Below, one piece after another: positions 1 to 6,246 of a stretch of 18,803 nt of DNA. The position numbers were made by a program, and so were the translations under genes. The stretch lies in the NCBI GenBank assembly GCA_910587195.1, contig CAJUKL010000044.1, positions 1-18,803 of the forward strand. The letters run 5' to 3'. The notes beneath the pieces are model-generated. The model did no database searches. It was given only the letters and a program-made list of their open reading frames with translations, and was not told the DNA's origin. Each line of letters starts with the position of its first letter. Within the stretch, counting starts at the first letter, position 1. Source of the stretch: an uncultured Clostridia bacterium (GTDB taxonomy: Bacteria > Bacillota > Clostridia > Lachnospirales > Anaerotignaceae).

Positions 1-163
1 TTGAAAGAAAGGTAGCAAAGAACTTTTGTGCAAAACTTCGTTTTGCTGCCGTGCGTTGGACTTGAATGGTTGTTGTAGCTGAACAACAACAGAGCACCAT
101 CAGTGAAAATCTTTCACTCTGTTCCGTTTGCAAAAGTTAAAGTTTTTGGTCAAGCTTTTTTCA
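1..163 (+). repeat. Module B repeat, copy 1 (cut by window edge)
   Basis: The copy starts inside the end palindrome and runs to the next palindrome at 164. Hairpins visible in order: GCAAAAC/GTTTTGC with a TTC loop (30-46), GTTGTTG/CAACAAC, and AACAGAG/CTCTGTT (88-94 with 117-123), which encloses AGTGAAA/TTTCACT. It ends in an AAAGTTTTTG-type tail followed by CAAGCTTTTTTCA. The same unit recurs throughout the window. It has no coding potential of its own. Confidence 0.85.
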
Positions 164-335
164 CTTACTTTCTTGAAAGAAAGTAAGCAAAGAACTTTTG
201 TGCAAAACTAGCGTTTTGCTGCTGTGCGATGGACTTGAATGGTTGTTATAGCTGAATGACAACGGAACACCAGTTGTCAAAATTTAGAATCTGTTCCGTT
301 TGCAAAAGTTAAAGTTTTTGCGCAAGCTTTTTTCA
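164..335 (+). repeat. Module B repeat, copy 2
   Basis: It follows copy 1 directly with a period of 172 bp. It opens with a 24-bp near-perfect palindrome (164-187, arms CTTACTTTC and GAAAGTAAG). The central stem here is AACGGAAC/GTTCCGTT (261-268 with 293-300), a different sequence from copy 1 at the same place but still fully paired. The end merges into a 12-bp stem, CGCAAGCTTTTT/AAAAAGCTTGCG (321-346). Confidence 0.85.
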
Positions 336-420
336 AAAAGCTTGCGAGAGTTTGAGTTGCAAAACGTCCGGTGGACGTTTAGAACCCACCGGAGCGAAAC
401 GTAGACAAAAGCTTTCAAGG
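321..420 (+). repeat. Module A repeat, shortened copy
   Basis: This is a shortened version of the A module found in full at 5484-5657. It keeps the GCAAGCTT hairpin, the AAACGTCC/GGACGTTT hairpin (GGT loop) and the CCGGAGCGAAACGTAGAC segment. It lacks the CGCTTGCAAGCG and GAGAGCTCTGCTCTC hairpins. It ends just before the stop codon of the minus-strand LTA-synthase-like gene at 423. Confidence 0.75.
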
Positions 421-422
421 TT

Positions 423-2291
423 TTAAGGTTTTATTTTTTCATCAAATAATTTGTAGTATTGCCAACCAGCTAGATAATCTATTTTTTCTTGTTCTTCTAT
501 TGTAATTTTTTCTTTATCTTTATAACATCCTTTTGAAAAAAAAGCACCTTTTGTTACAATAGGAAGTTCTTCTCTTATTTCATTTACATAATCATAGAGT
601 GGAGAAAGCCCTTCTAATCCTAATAATTCGATTGTCATAGCACCTAAATAATAAGAGCTAATGATATTTCCCTCTGGTAAAAATAATTTTTGTTTGTTTT
701 CTAATAACTTTGTGCTGTTTTTTGCACTTTGATTTTGCCAGATAAAATAAGGGGTTTCATATACATGAAGTCTTTCTTCTGCTGTTCCTTCAATATCAAT
801 ATCATAGTCCAATATCTCAAAAAAGTCTGTTCCATTTGAAAAACCCGGTAAATGGTCCCCAAAATAAACCACAACTACAGGTTCTTCCAATTCTTCCAAA
901 GCTGCTAAAAGCTTTGCAATAGAAGCATCCACATCTTTTACTCCATTAAAATAATTGTAAAGCATATTTTTTTCATTTGCTGTTAAAAAAATATCAGTAT
1001 CAAAATTTTTGCTGGTATCATAATATTTATCTTGATAAGGGCCATGATTTTGTATTGTAACAGTAAAGGAAAACAATGGTTTTTCACTTTTTTCTATGTG
1101 CTGGTAAAGAGTATCTAATATCATGTCTATGGCAGCGTTATCCGTAATATAGCCACCTTTGCTTTGTTCGTAAGGATGAAAAGAAGCCAGATGAATAAAA
1201 TCATCAAACCCAAAATAAGGATAAACATTAAACCGATTATAAAACCAATGGTAGCCAGGATGAATGGCTAGGGTATCATAACCAATTTGAGATAACCTTC
1301 TTGGTAACGCATCAAAATCTTTTCTAACAAAGTCATAAGAAGGAGAATTATTGTCTAGGCAGATGGTAGGACAAGCAGTCAATACATCATACTCTGTATC
1401 AGAAGTACCACCACCAAAATTTGGCACTACAATATGCCCTGCTATGGTATCTTCTTGACTAATAATTTTTTTATATTCTTCCATAGGGTCAATGTAGTTC
1501 GAAAAATCAAGATGGTCGTTTATACTTAAATCGGAATAGGCTTCTCCCATAATCATAATAATATTAGGTAAATTTTGCTGTTCTGCTATAGCAGGAGAAT
1601 GTTCTGCTTGCGCATAGTTAAAACTATTGTAACCGTTTGGTTTTTTAATGGTCATTCTATTAATATTATGGAAAAAACAATAAACAAATCCTTTAGAATG
1701 ATATTGATTGACAGAAAAATAAATATTGCCTAACACCGGATATTTATTATATTCTTTTTCATTGGCATACCATGCTTGATTAGCAAAAAAACCTCCCACC
1801 AGCACGGCAATCACACCAGCCACTCTAAATTTACGTTTCATTTTTTTATTTTTAAAAAAAACAAGGGTAGCAAGCAACAGCGCAAGAAATAAGCAAAGCA
1901 TAGATTTTACTTCTTGCAACAGGCTTATATCAAAACCTTGCACAATGCCAAGCAATTCTCGTACTAATGTAATATCAGAAGGCATAACTGGGTCTTGCCG
2001 CATTTGTATTTTCATATTATTTGCAAATGTAAGGCTATAAAAAATTCCGCTTCCAAGACAAATACTAAAAAGGGTATGATTTGTAATAAAATACAAAAGA
2101 AGCATAAAAAAGAAAATGGGAAAGCAATTAAGCCAAAATAAAAAAGGATAATCTTTTAAATTTTGTTCAAAAAAGAATATCTGTTCTAATTCTGCTGCTG
2201 TATTTAAAGTAAATAAAAATTCTGTCAATTTAATGGAACAAAAACAAAGTAGTATTACAGAAAGAAAGTGTCCTATTTTAATTTTTTTCAT
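423..2291 (-). CDS. LTA synthase family phosphoglycerol transferase
   Basis: Predicted membrane enzyme of the alkaline-phosphatase/sulfatase fold, LtaS/MdoB type, which transfers glycerol-phosphate from phosphatidylglycerol to a cell-envelope polymer outside the membrane. The 622-residue protein has hydrophobic segments at about 5-25, 50-70, 73-93, 131-146 and 158-175, then an extracellular catalytic domain from about residue 240. Family catalytic/metal residues can be read directly: E250 in GEAYSD, the nucleophile T296 in GGGTSDTE, H416 in QNHGPY, and D479-H480 in FGDHLPG. Two start codons six bases apart exist; AGGAGA sits about 7 nt from the second (2291) but only 1 nt from the first (2297), so I use 2291. 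The catalytic set is complete. The exact polymer (lipoteichoic acid or another glycerol-phosphate polymer) cannot be told from sequence. Repeats lie directly beyond its 3' end, and no terminator with a U-tract is seen. Confidence 0.9.
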   Translation of the reverse strand: MKKIKIGHFLSVILLCFCSIKLTEFLFTLNTAAELEQIFFFEQNLKDYPFLFWLNCFPIFFFMLLLYFITNHTLFSICLGSGIFYSLTFANNMKIQMRQDPVMPSDITLVRELLGIVQGFDISLLQEVKSMLCLFLALLLATLVFFKNKKMKRKFRVAGVIAVLVGGFFANQAWYANEKEYNKYPVLGNIYFSVNQYHSKGFVYCFFHNINRMTIKKPNGYNSFNYAQAEHSPAIAEQQNLPNIIMIMGEAYSDLSINDHLDFSNYIDPMEEYKKIISQEDTIAGHIVVPNFGGGTSDTEYDVLTACPTICLDNNSPSYDFVRKDFDALPRRLSQIGYDTLAIHPGYHWFYNRFNVYPYFGFDDFIHLASFHPYEQSKGGYITDNAAIDMILDTLYQHIEKSEKPLFSFTVTIQNHGPYQDKYYDTSKNFDTDIFLTANEKNMLYNYFNGVKDVDASIAKLLAALEELEEPVVVVYFGDHLPGFSNGTDFFEILDYDIDIEGTAEERLHVYETPYFIWQNQSAKNSTKLLENKQKLFLPEGNIISSYYLGAMTIELLGLEGLSPLYDYVNEIREELPIVTKGAFFSKGCYKDKEKITIEEQEKIDYLAGWQYYKLFDEKIKP

Positions 2292-2327
2292 TATCATTTC
2301 TCCTATTTTTATATCATTGGAAGGCTA

Positions 2328-2346
2328 TTTGACGTTTTTTGTCAAA
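2328..2346. promoter_or_regulatory. TTTGAC-N7-GTCAAA dyad upstream of LTA-synthase-like gene
   Basis: A perfect 6-bp inverted repeat with a 7-bp spacer lies about 37 bp upstream of the start codon. On the minus strand it contains TTGACA, a consensus -35 hexamer, but no good -10 lies 16-18 bp downstream. It may be an operator or part of a promoter. Confidence 0.3.
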
Positions 2347-2439
2347 TTTTTTTCTATAAGTTATGGTAAAGTATCAGCAAAAAAATGTAAACCCTTTATT
2401 AAATTAAAAAATCATAATTTTCTTTTTTTAAAAAAACTA

Positions 2440-2468
2440 TTGACAAATGGTTTCCTTTATTGTATTAT
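2440..2468 (+). promoter_or_regulatory. Promoter of tRNA-Arg
   Basis: Consensus -35 TTGACA (2440-2445), 17-bp spacer, and -10 TATTAT (2463-2468). Transcription would start near 2475, about 25 bp before the mature tRNA. Confidence 0.8.
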
Positions 2469-2499
2469 ATCTCTTGTCTTAATTTTTAATCTTTCATTT

Positions 2500-2573
<74 letters not shown>

Positions 2574-2580
2574 CTCAAAA

Positions 2581-2612
2581 AGATGTCATCATTTGTATGG
2601 CATCTTTTTTTT
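2581..2612 (+). terminator. Rho-independent terminator after tRNA-Arg
   Basis: A 9-bp stem AGATGTCAT/ATGGCATCT (one G-U pair), 7-nt loop, then seven T residues, starting 8 nt after the tRNA. Confidence 0.9.
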
Positions 2613-2624
2613 ATAAATATACAG

Positions 2625-2673
2625 TTGTCAAAAATAAAGTTTGAGATTTTGGTTTGTTTGTCAAAAATAAAGT
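2625..2673 (+). repeat. Two copies of a 16-bp direct repeat, 33 bp apart
   Basis: TTGTCAAAAATAAAGT occurs identically at 2625-2640 and 2658-2673. Its function is unknown; it may be a binding site or a remnant of slippage. Confidence 0.7.
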
Positions 2674-2765
2674 CTTTATCCCATTTTTTTGATAAATTAT
2701 ATACAATTTTATATTAATTTGTATCTATATTACATACAAAAATCACTTTTTGTCTTTTTTTTGTG

Positions 2766-2784
2766 TTAAGAAACCGTTAAGAAA
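2766..2784 (+). promoter_or_regulatory. Paired TTAAGAAA box, distal copy
   Basis: TTAAGAAA at 2766 and again at 2777, an 11-bp period that puts both half-sites on one face of the helix. The same arrangement recurs at 3186-3204. Tandem half-sites at 11 bp are typical of OmpR/PhoB-family regulators; the regulator itself is not known. Confidence 0.45.
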
Positions 2785-2848
2785 ATGAATTTTTTATCTC
2801 CTATTATTTCAGTCACAATAAAAAATTTCAGTCAAATAATTCACTATT

Positions 2849-2900
2849 CTATCATCATAGAAAAAAAAATAATCCCATTTTTCTATGTTTGACATGATAG
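2849..2900. other. Long bulged inverted repeat
   Basis: Inner arms CATAGAAAAA (2856-2865) and TTTTTCTATG (2878-2887) pair 10 of 10. Outer arms CTATCAT (2849-2855) and ATGATAG (2894-2900) pair 7 of 7, with a 6-nt one-sided bulge. It could be an operator or an RNA hairpin. No classical T-run follows it. Confidence 0.5.
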
Positions 2901-2986
2901 TTTTTAAAAATAAATCTTCTCTAAATTCAAGGCAAAAACCATTTTAGATTGCAATACTTAGAACAAAAGCACAATTACAAAAATAA

Positions 2987-3038
2987 AAAAAATGAATAAT
3001 CTAAAATATATTTTTCTTTTTATTATTGTTCATTTTTT
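2987..3038. other. AT-rich inverted repeat
   Basis: AAAAAATGAA (2987-2996) pairs with TTCATTTTTT (3029-3038), and an inner TAAT/ATTA pair is offset by a small bulge. The stem is A/T-rich with a long loop, so it is weak evidence for a terminator or attenuator. Confidence 0.3.
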
Positions 3039-3185
3039 ATAACACTTTCAAATATAAGATTATAAAAATATACTTGCAAAATAAAAAAATACAATTAAAA
3101 TAATAATTAGCTAGTATATTTTGAGCATTTGATACAGTTTTATCTATATAAAGAGGTGAAAGGAGCTCTTATCAAGCATAATACA

Positions 3186-3214
3186 TTAAGAAAGTGTTAA
3201 GGAATTTATATTAT
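3186..3214 (+). promoter_or_regulatory. Candidate promoter of symporter with paired TTAAGRAA box
   Basis: TTAAGAAA (3186-3193) and TTAAGGAA (3197-3204) repeat at 11 bp. The first half-site sits exactly 17 bp upstream of a good -10, TATTAT (3209-3214), so the box replaces the -35, as in activator-dependent promoters. Transcription would start near 3221 and leave a leader of about 50 nt. A second candidate lies upstream (TTGAGC 3121, TATATA 3145, spacer 18). Confidence 0.5.
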
Positions 3215-3272
3215 TTTAATTTTTCAAATGCCTCAATTTAAAAACTTTAACAAATAAAAAGGGGGAAATAAT

Positions 3273-4661
3273 ATGCAAGTATTACAAAGTATTTATAATG
3301 TACTCTGGGGTGCTCCAATGTTAATTCTTTTGGTGTTAACACACTTAATTTTAACATTCCGCACTCGTTTTATACAAGCTAGTACATTGAGAGCAATCAA
3401 ACTTTCTGTTACACCTGATACAGAAGCAAGTGGTGACGTTACTTCCTTTGGTGCACTTGCTACTGCACTTGCTGCAACAATTGGTACTGGTAATATTGTT
3501 GGTGTAGCAACAGCAATTGCTGGTGGTGGCCCTGGTGCAGTATTTTGGTGCTGGTTGACTGGTTTATTTGGTATGGCTACCAAATATGGAGAAGGTCTTT
3601 TAGCTGTAAAATACAGAGTAAAAACAGCAGATGGCACTATGTTAGGTGGACCTATGTATGCTTTGGAAAATGGTTTAAAACAAAAATGGCTTGGTGTTGC
3701 TTTTGCAATTTTTGCAGGCGTTGCATGTTTTGGTATCGGCAATATGACACAAGGAAATTCCATTTCTACTATGGTACAAAGTAACTTCCATGTATCTCCA
3801 TATATTACAGGTATTGTTTTGACAGTGGGTACTGGCTGTGTTATTCTTGGTGGTGTAAAATCCATCGCAAAAGTTTGTGAAAAATTAGTTCCTTTGATGG
3901 CTGGTCTTTACATACTTGGTTGTATTATTATCTGTATTATGAATGGCCCTTATTTAGGAAAAGCTCTTAGCTTAATCATCAGCAGCGCATTTACAGAACA
4001 AGCAATCGCTGGTGGTATTGTAGGCGGCGGCTTAATGGTAGCTCTTCGTTCTGGTGTTTCTCGTGGTTTGTTTACAAATGAATCTGGTTTAGGTTCTGCT
4101 CCTATCGCAGACGCAGCAGCACAAACAAGAAACCCTGTTCGTCAAGCATTGGTTTCTATGTCTGGTGTATTCTGGGATACTATCGTTGTTTGTGCTATGA
4201 CAGGTCTTGTACTTGTTTCCACTATCGTTAAAAATCCTGATGCCGCAATTAACCCTGCAACAAACGCACTTTATACAGGTGGCGACTTAACAACACATGC
4301 ATTTTCTACCATTCCAGTAATTGGCCCTATCGTTTTAACTATTGGTTTGATTACATTTGCATGGTCAACTATTCTTGGCTGGTCTTACTATGGTGAAAAA
4401 TGTTGGGAATATCTTTTAGGCAAAAAAGCGTTGATGCCTTTTAGAATCCTTTGGACACTCGTTGTATTTATTGGCTGTGTAACAGCACTTGACTTGGTAT
4501 GGCTGATTGCCGACATCTTAAACGGCTTGATGGCATGGCCAAACTGTATTGCATTATTAGGATTAAGTGGTGTTATTGTTTCTGAAACTAAAAAATATCT
4601 CTGGGATGATAATATGGACGCATTCTCTGATGATGAAATGAAAGTAATTGATAATAAATAA
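3273..4661 (+). CDS. Sodium:alanine/glycine symporter family protein (AGCS, AlsT-like)
   Basis: Predicted Na+-coupled amino-acid importer of the inner membrane, 462 residues, the usual length for the AGCS family. Family signatures can be read: GTGNIVGVATAI followed by GGGPGAVFWCWLTGLFGMATKY in the N-terminal third, then LGGPMYALENG. The later segment SGVSRGLFTNESGLGSAPIA is the conserved AGCS helix-loop, and W-S-T-I-L-G-WSYYGE near residue 370 is also typical. There are about ten hydrophobic segments. A strong GGGGGAA ribosome site lies 6-7 nt before ATG. It is a single-gene unit: a promoter-like region upstream and a strong terminator downstream. Alanine or glycine is the likely substrate on family grounds; specificity is not decided by the sequence. 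Confidence 0.93.
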   Translation: MQVLQSIYNVLWGAPMLILLVLTHLILTFRTRFIQASTLRAIKLSVTPDTEASGDVTSFGALATALAATIGTGNIVGVATAIAGGGPGAVFWCWLTGLFGMATKYGEGLLAVKYRVKTADGTMLGGPMYALENGLKQKWLGVAFAIFAGVACFGIGNMTQGNSISTMVQSNFHVSPYITGIVLTVGTGCVILGGVKSIAKVCEKLVPLMAGLYILGCIIICIMNGPYLGKALSLIISSAFTEQAIAGGIVGGGLMVALRSGVSRGLFTNESGLGSAPIADAAAQTRNPVRQALVSMSGVFWDTIVVCAMTGLVLVSTIVKNPDAAINPATNALYTGGDLTTHAFSTIPVIGPIVLTIGLITFAWSTILGWSYYGEKCWEYLLGKKALMPFRILWTLVVFIGCVTALDLVWLIADILNGLMAWPNCIALLGLSGVIVSETKKYLWDDNMDAFSDDEMKVIDNK

Positions 4662-4668
4662 AAAAAAG

Positions 4669-4700
4669 GCCCTTGCTTTAAAAAGTAAGGGCTTTTTTTT
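4669..4700 (+). terminator. Rho-independent terminator of symporter gene
   Basis: A 10-bp stem GCCCTTGCTT/AAGTAAGGGC (one G-U), 4-nt loop and eight T residues, starting 8 nt after the stop codon. Confidence 0.92.
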
Positions 4701-4733
4701 GTCAAGCTACTTCCAAAATAAAGCATAAAGCAA

Positions 4734-4762
4734 TTGACCTTTGTATGCTCGTATGTTATATT
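4734..4762 (+). promoter_or_regulatory. Promoter of first small RHH-like gene
   Basis: -35 TTGACC (4734-4739), 17-bp spacer, and -10 TATATT (4757-4762). It implies a start near 4769 and rules out the in-frame TTG and ATG codons at 4741 and 4753 as translation starts. Confidence 0.65.
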
Positions 4763-4785
4763 ATAAAATAAAGCGAGGTGAGAAA

Positions 4786-4995
4786 GTGGCTGCAAAAATG
4801 GGTAGACCAACGGATAATCCTAAAAATTTGTCTATCAAAATCCGCGCAACAAAAGATGACAAAGAACGATTATTATATTGTTGTAAAGAATTGAATAAAA
4901 CACAATATCAAATTTTAATGGAAGGCTTAGAATTGGTCTATGAAAAAATAAATAAAGGAGTTTGTTTCCCGACTACCAATCAAACAAACTCCTAA
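4786..4995 (+). CDS. Small ribbon-helix-helix-like protein (copy 1)
   Basis: A 69-residue basic protein beginning (M)AAKMGRPTDNPKN, then a short strand-like segment (LSIKIRATKDD) and two helices ending in LMEGLELVYEKI. The order GRP-x-strand-helix-turn-helix fits the ribbon-helix-helix (CopG/Arc-like) DNA-binding fold, so it may be a repressor. The start is taken as GTG at 4786 because GAGG lies 7 nt upstream; the ATG at 4798 is too far from that site, and the N-terminus then matches the paralogue downstream. Its last 40 bases and stop codon lie inside a perfect 12-bp inverted repeat. Family membership is judged by pattern only; there is no direct evidence for its target. Confidence 0.7.
   Translation: MAAKMGRPTDNPKNLSIKIRATKDDKERLLYCCKELNKTQYQILMEGLELVYEKINKGVCFPTTNQTNS
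4956..4993. other. Perfect 12-bp inverted repeat at end of small gene
   Basis: AGGAGTTTGTTT (4956-4967) and AAACAAACTCCT (4982-4993) with a 14-nt loop. The second arm runs into the TAA stop. No T-run follows, so it is not a standard terminator; it may be an operator or mRNA-stability hairpin. Confidence 0.65.
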
Positions 4996-5039
4996 CACCA
5001 AAATATTGGGTACAAATATTATAACACAGTACCTTTATT

Positions 5040-5069
5040 TTGGCAAACGCAAAATTTGTAAAATAAAAT
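5040..5069 (+). promoter_or_regulatory. Candidate promoter of second RHH-like gene
   Basis: TTGGCA (5040-5045), 18-bp spacer, and TAAAAT (5064-5069). Modest match. Confidence 0.4.
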
Positions 5070-5111
5070 TTTTTATCATGAATGTTTGCAACAAAAAAGT
5101 TGGTGAAAAAG

Positions 5112-5279
5112 ATGACATCTAAAGCAGGTAGACCTATTGTAGGCAAGCCAAAGATAAACGACATTAAAGTCAGATTAGGTGATGCCATGCACAAAAATTT
5201 ATTAGAATATTGTGTAGAACATGATACCATAAAAGTAGAAGCCATTCGGCAAGGAATTCAACTGTTACTGAATCAATAA
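5112..5279 (+). CDS. Small ribbon-helix-helix-like protein (copy 2)
   Basis: A 55-residue protein starting MTSKAGRPIVGKPKI, followed by a strand (NDIKVRLGD) and two helices ending EAIRQGIQLLLNQ. It aligns end to end with the upstream gene: GRP near the N-terminus, a basic strand, L-x-YC in helix 1, and an EGLEL/QGIQL motif in helix 2. ATG 5112 has GGTGA 5 nt upstream and its N-terminus matches copy 1; the in-frame ATG at 5082 lacks a ribosome site. The copies are diverged, so the duplication is not recent. Probably DNA-binding; whether the two form heterodimers or act on each other's promoters is unknown. Confidence 0.65.
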   Translation: MTSKAGRPIVGKPKINDIKVRLGDAMHKNLLEYCVEHDTIKVEAIRQGIQLLLNQ

Positions 5280-5316
5280 CACCAACTTTTATGTTTTTCA
5301 TAAAAAGATTTTAGAA

Positions 5317-5343
5317 AAGGCTTGCATATAATATGCAAGCCTT
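5317..5343 (+). terminator. Hairpin after second RHH-like gene, probable terminator
   Basis: A perfect 12-bp stem AAGGCTTGCATA/TATGCAAGCCTT with a TAA loop, followed by AATTTATTG, a weak T-tract. Confidence 0.65.
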
Positions 5344-5364
5344 AATTTATTGTTAAAGTCTTAA

Positions 5365-5483
5365 AAACAAAATAGATTTTAATCTTTAACTGTTAGTGTT
5401 CTGTTGTTGTTCCATTATAATCACTATTTGAGTTTAAAATATAGTTATTAAAGTTTTTTGCTAAACTTTTTTTCAAGAAAAGT
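5365..5483 (-). repeat. Decayed module B copy
   Basis: The stretch AGATTTTAATCTTTAACTG, then GTGTTCTGTTGTTGTTCC, then a TTTTTTTCAAGAAAAGTG end resembles module B in reverse, especially the diverged copy at 8331. It is too altered to place its ends exactly. Confidence 0.45.
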
Positions 5484-5657
5484 GTGGGAACCTTTTTTCA
5501 CTTGTGAAAAGTTTCTCCAGGTCTACGTTTCATTCTGGTCGGTTCTAAGCGAACGTCCACCGGACGTTCAGAACCCTCTTCAAAAACACGCTTGCAAGCG
5601 TAGAAGACCTTGAGAGCTCTGCTCTCAAACTCTCGCAAGCTTTTTGAAAAAAGCTTG
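5484..5657 (-). repeat. Module A repeat (tandem copy 1)
   Basis: A chain of hairpins: GGTTCT...AGAACC enclosing GAACGTCC/GGACGTTC (ACC loop), then ACGCTTGCAAGCGT, then TTGAGAGC/GCTCTCAA (TCT loop), then CAAGCTTTTT/AAAAAGCTTG. Together with the following module B it is repeated 401 bp downstream with few changes. No gene. Confidence 0.85.
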
Positions 5658-5660
5658 ACC

Positions 5661-5815
5661 AAAAACTTTAACTTTTGCAAACGGAACAGAGTGAAAGATT
5701 TTCACTGATGGTGCTCTGTTGTTGTTCAGCTACAACAACCATTCAAGTCCAACGCACGGCAGCAAAACGAAGTTTTGCACAAAGTTCTTTGCTAACTTTC
5801 TTTCAAGAAAGTAAG
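5661..5815 (-). repeat. Module B repeat (tandem copy 1)
   Basis: Reverse orientation relative to 1-335. It carries AACAGAG/CTCTGTT, GCAAAAC/GTTTTGC and the end palindrome (5792-5815). It is practically identical to 6062-6195. An ATG-led reading frame inside it is a by-product, since it recurs in other copies with no ribosome site. Confidence 0.88.
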
Positions 5816-5883
5816 TTAGACAAGTTTTTTTTAGTTTATCAAAAGAATAAAGTTAATAAGAAGTTGATAAAAGTCAGAAGTTT
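5816..5883. other. Spacer between tandem repeat units
   Basis: It contains an 8-bp inverted repeat TTTATCAA/TTGATAAA (5835-5842 and 5864-5871). A related stretch (AGTTTATCAA, then ATAAAGTTAA) occurs in reverse at about 13188-13208, so this may be another piece of the repeat family. Confidence 0.4.
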
Positions 5884-6058
5884 CTGGAGGAACTTTTTTC
5901 ACTTATGAAAAGTTTCTCCAGGTCTACGTTTCGCTCTGGTCGGTTCTAAGCGAACGTCCACCGGACGTTCAAAACCCTATTCAAAAACATGCTTGCAAGT
6001 GTAGAAGACCTTGAGAGCTCTGCTCTCAAACTCTTGCAAGCTTTTTGAAAAAAGCTTG
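5884..6058 (-). repeat. Module A repeat (tandem copy 2)
   Basis: It begins with a 14-bp hairpin, CTGGAGGAACTTTT (5884-5897) against AAAAGTTTCTCCAG (5908-5921), with one G-U pair. The rest matches 5484-5657 with few differences. In the ACGC/GCGT stem the changes give ATGC/GTGT, which still pairs through G-U. Confidence 0.85.
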
Positions 6059-6061
6059 ACC

Positions 6062-6230
6062 AAAAACTTTAACTTTTGCAAACGGAACAGAGTGAAAGAT
6101 TTTCACTGATGGTGCTCTGTTGTTGTTCAGCTACAACAACCATTCAAGTCCAACGCACGGCAGCAAAACGAAGTTTTGCACAAAGTTCTTTGCTAAGCTT
6201 TCTTTCAAGAAAGCGTCAAGAAAGTAAGAG
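6062..6230 (-). repeat. Module B repeat (tandem copy 2)
   Basis: Same sequence as 5661-5790, then a rearranged end: the palindrome reads GCTTTCTT/AAGAAAGC and is followed by an extra GTCAAGAAAGTAAG. It stops directly before the ribosome site of the next gene, so the leader of that operon is repeat DNA. Confidence 0.88.
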
Positions 6231-6246
6231 TGAAAGGAGTTTTTTT

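Larger units (their letters stand above)
2613..3272. other. Long AT-rich leader region with no gene
   Basis: About 660 bp between the tRNA terminator and the symporter gene, with no credible ORF. It holds a 16-bp direct repeat (2625 and 2658), a weak A/T hairpin with a T-run (2736-2762), a TTTCAGTCA repeat (2807 and 2826), two long dyads, two paired TTAAGAAA boxes and candidate promoters, listed separately. I see no recognisable riboswitch. Confidence 0.6.

Noticed and set aside
1..420. Insertion sequence remnant
   Set aside because: No transposase fragment in any frame and no clear terminal inverted repeats or target duplications; listed as a repeat family instead.
2736..2762. Terminator ACAAAAA/TTTTTGT followed by a T-run
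   Set aside because: The stem has one G-C pair, so stability is poor in AT-rich surroundings; a strong terminator already lies at 2581-2612.
2613..3272. Glycine or other amino-acid riboswitch before the symporter
   Set aside because: No conserved aptamer core could be recognised, and the GC content is too low for a convincing multi-stem aptamer.
3293..3865. Antisense frame of 190 codons inside the symporter gene
   Set aside because: It is a shadow of the strongly coding plus strand, with no ribosome site and no recognisable motifs.
5365..6230. CRISPR array
   Set aside because: The repeats are long (about 160-170 bp), modular and adjacent with no regular unique spacers, and no cas genes are present.
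5675..6246. Reading frames starting MQTEQSERFSLMV inside the repeats, one of which runs into the HAD-fusion gene
   Set aside because: The same frame appears in both tandem copies of module B, has no ribosome site, and follows the repeat sequence. The true start with GAAAGGAG is at 6247.
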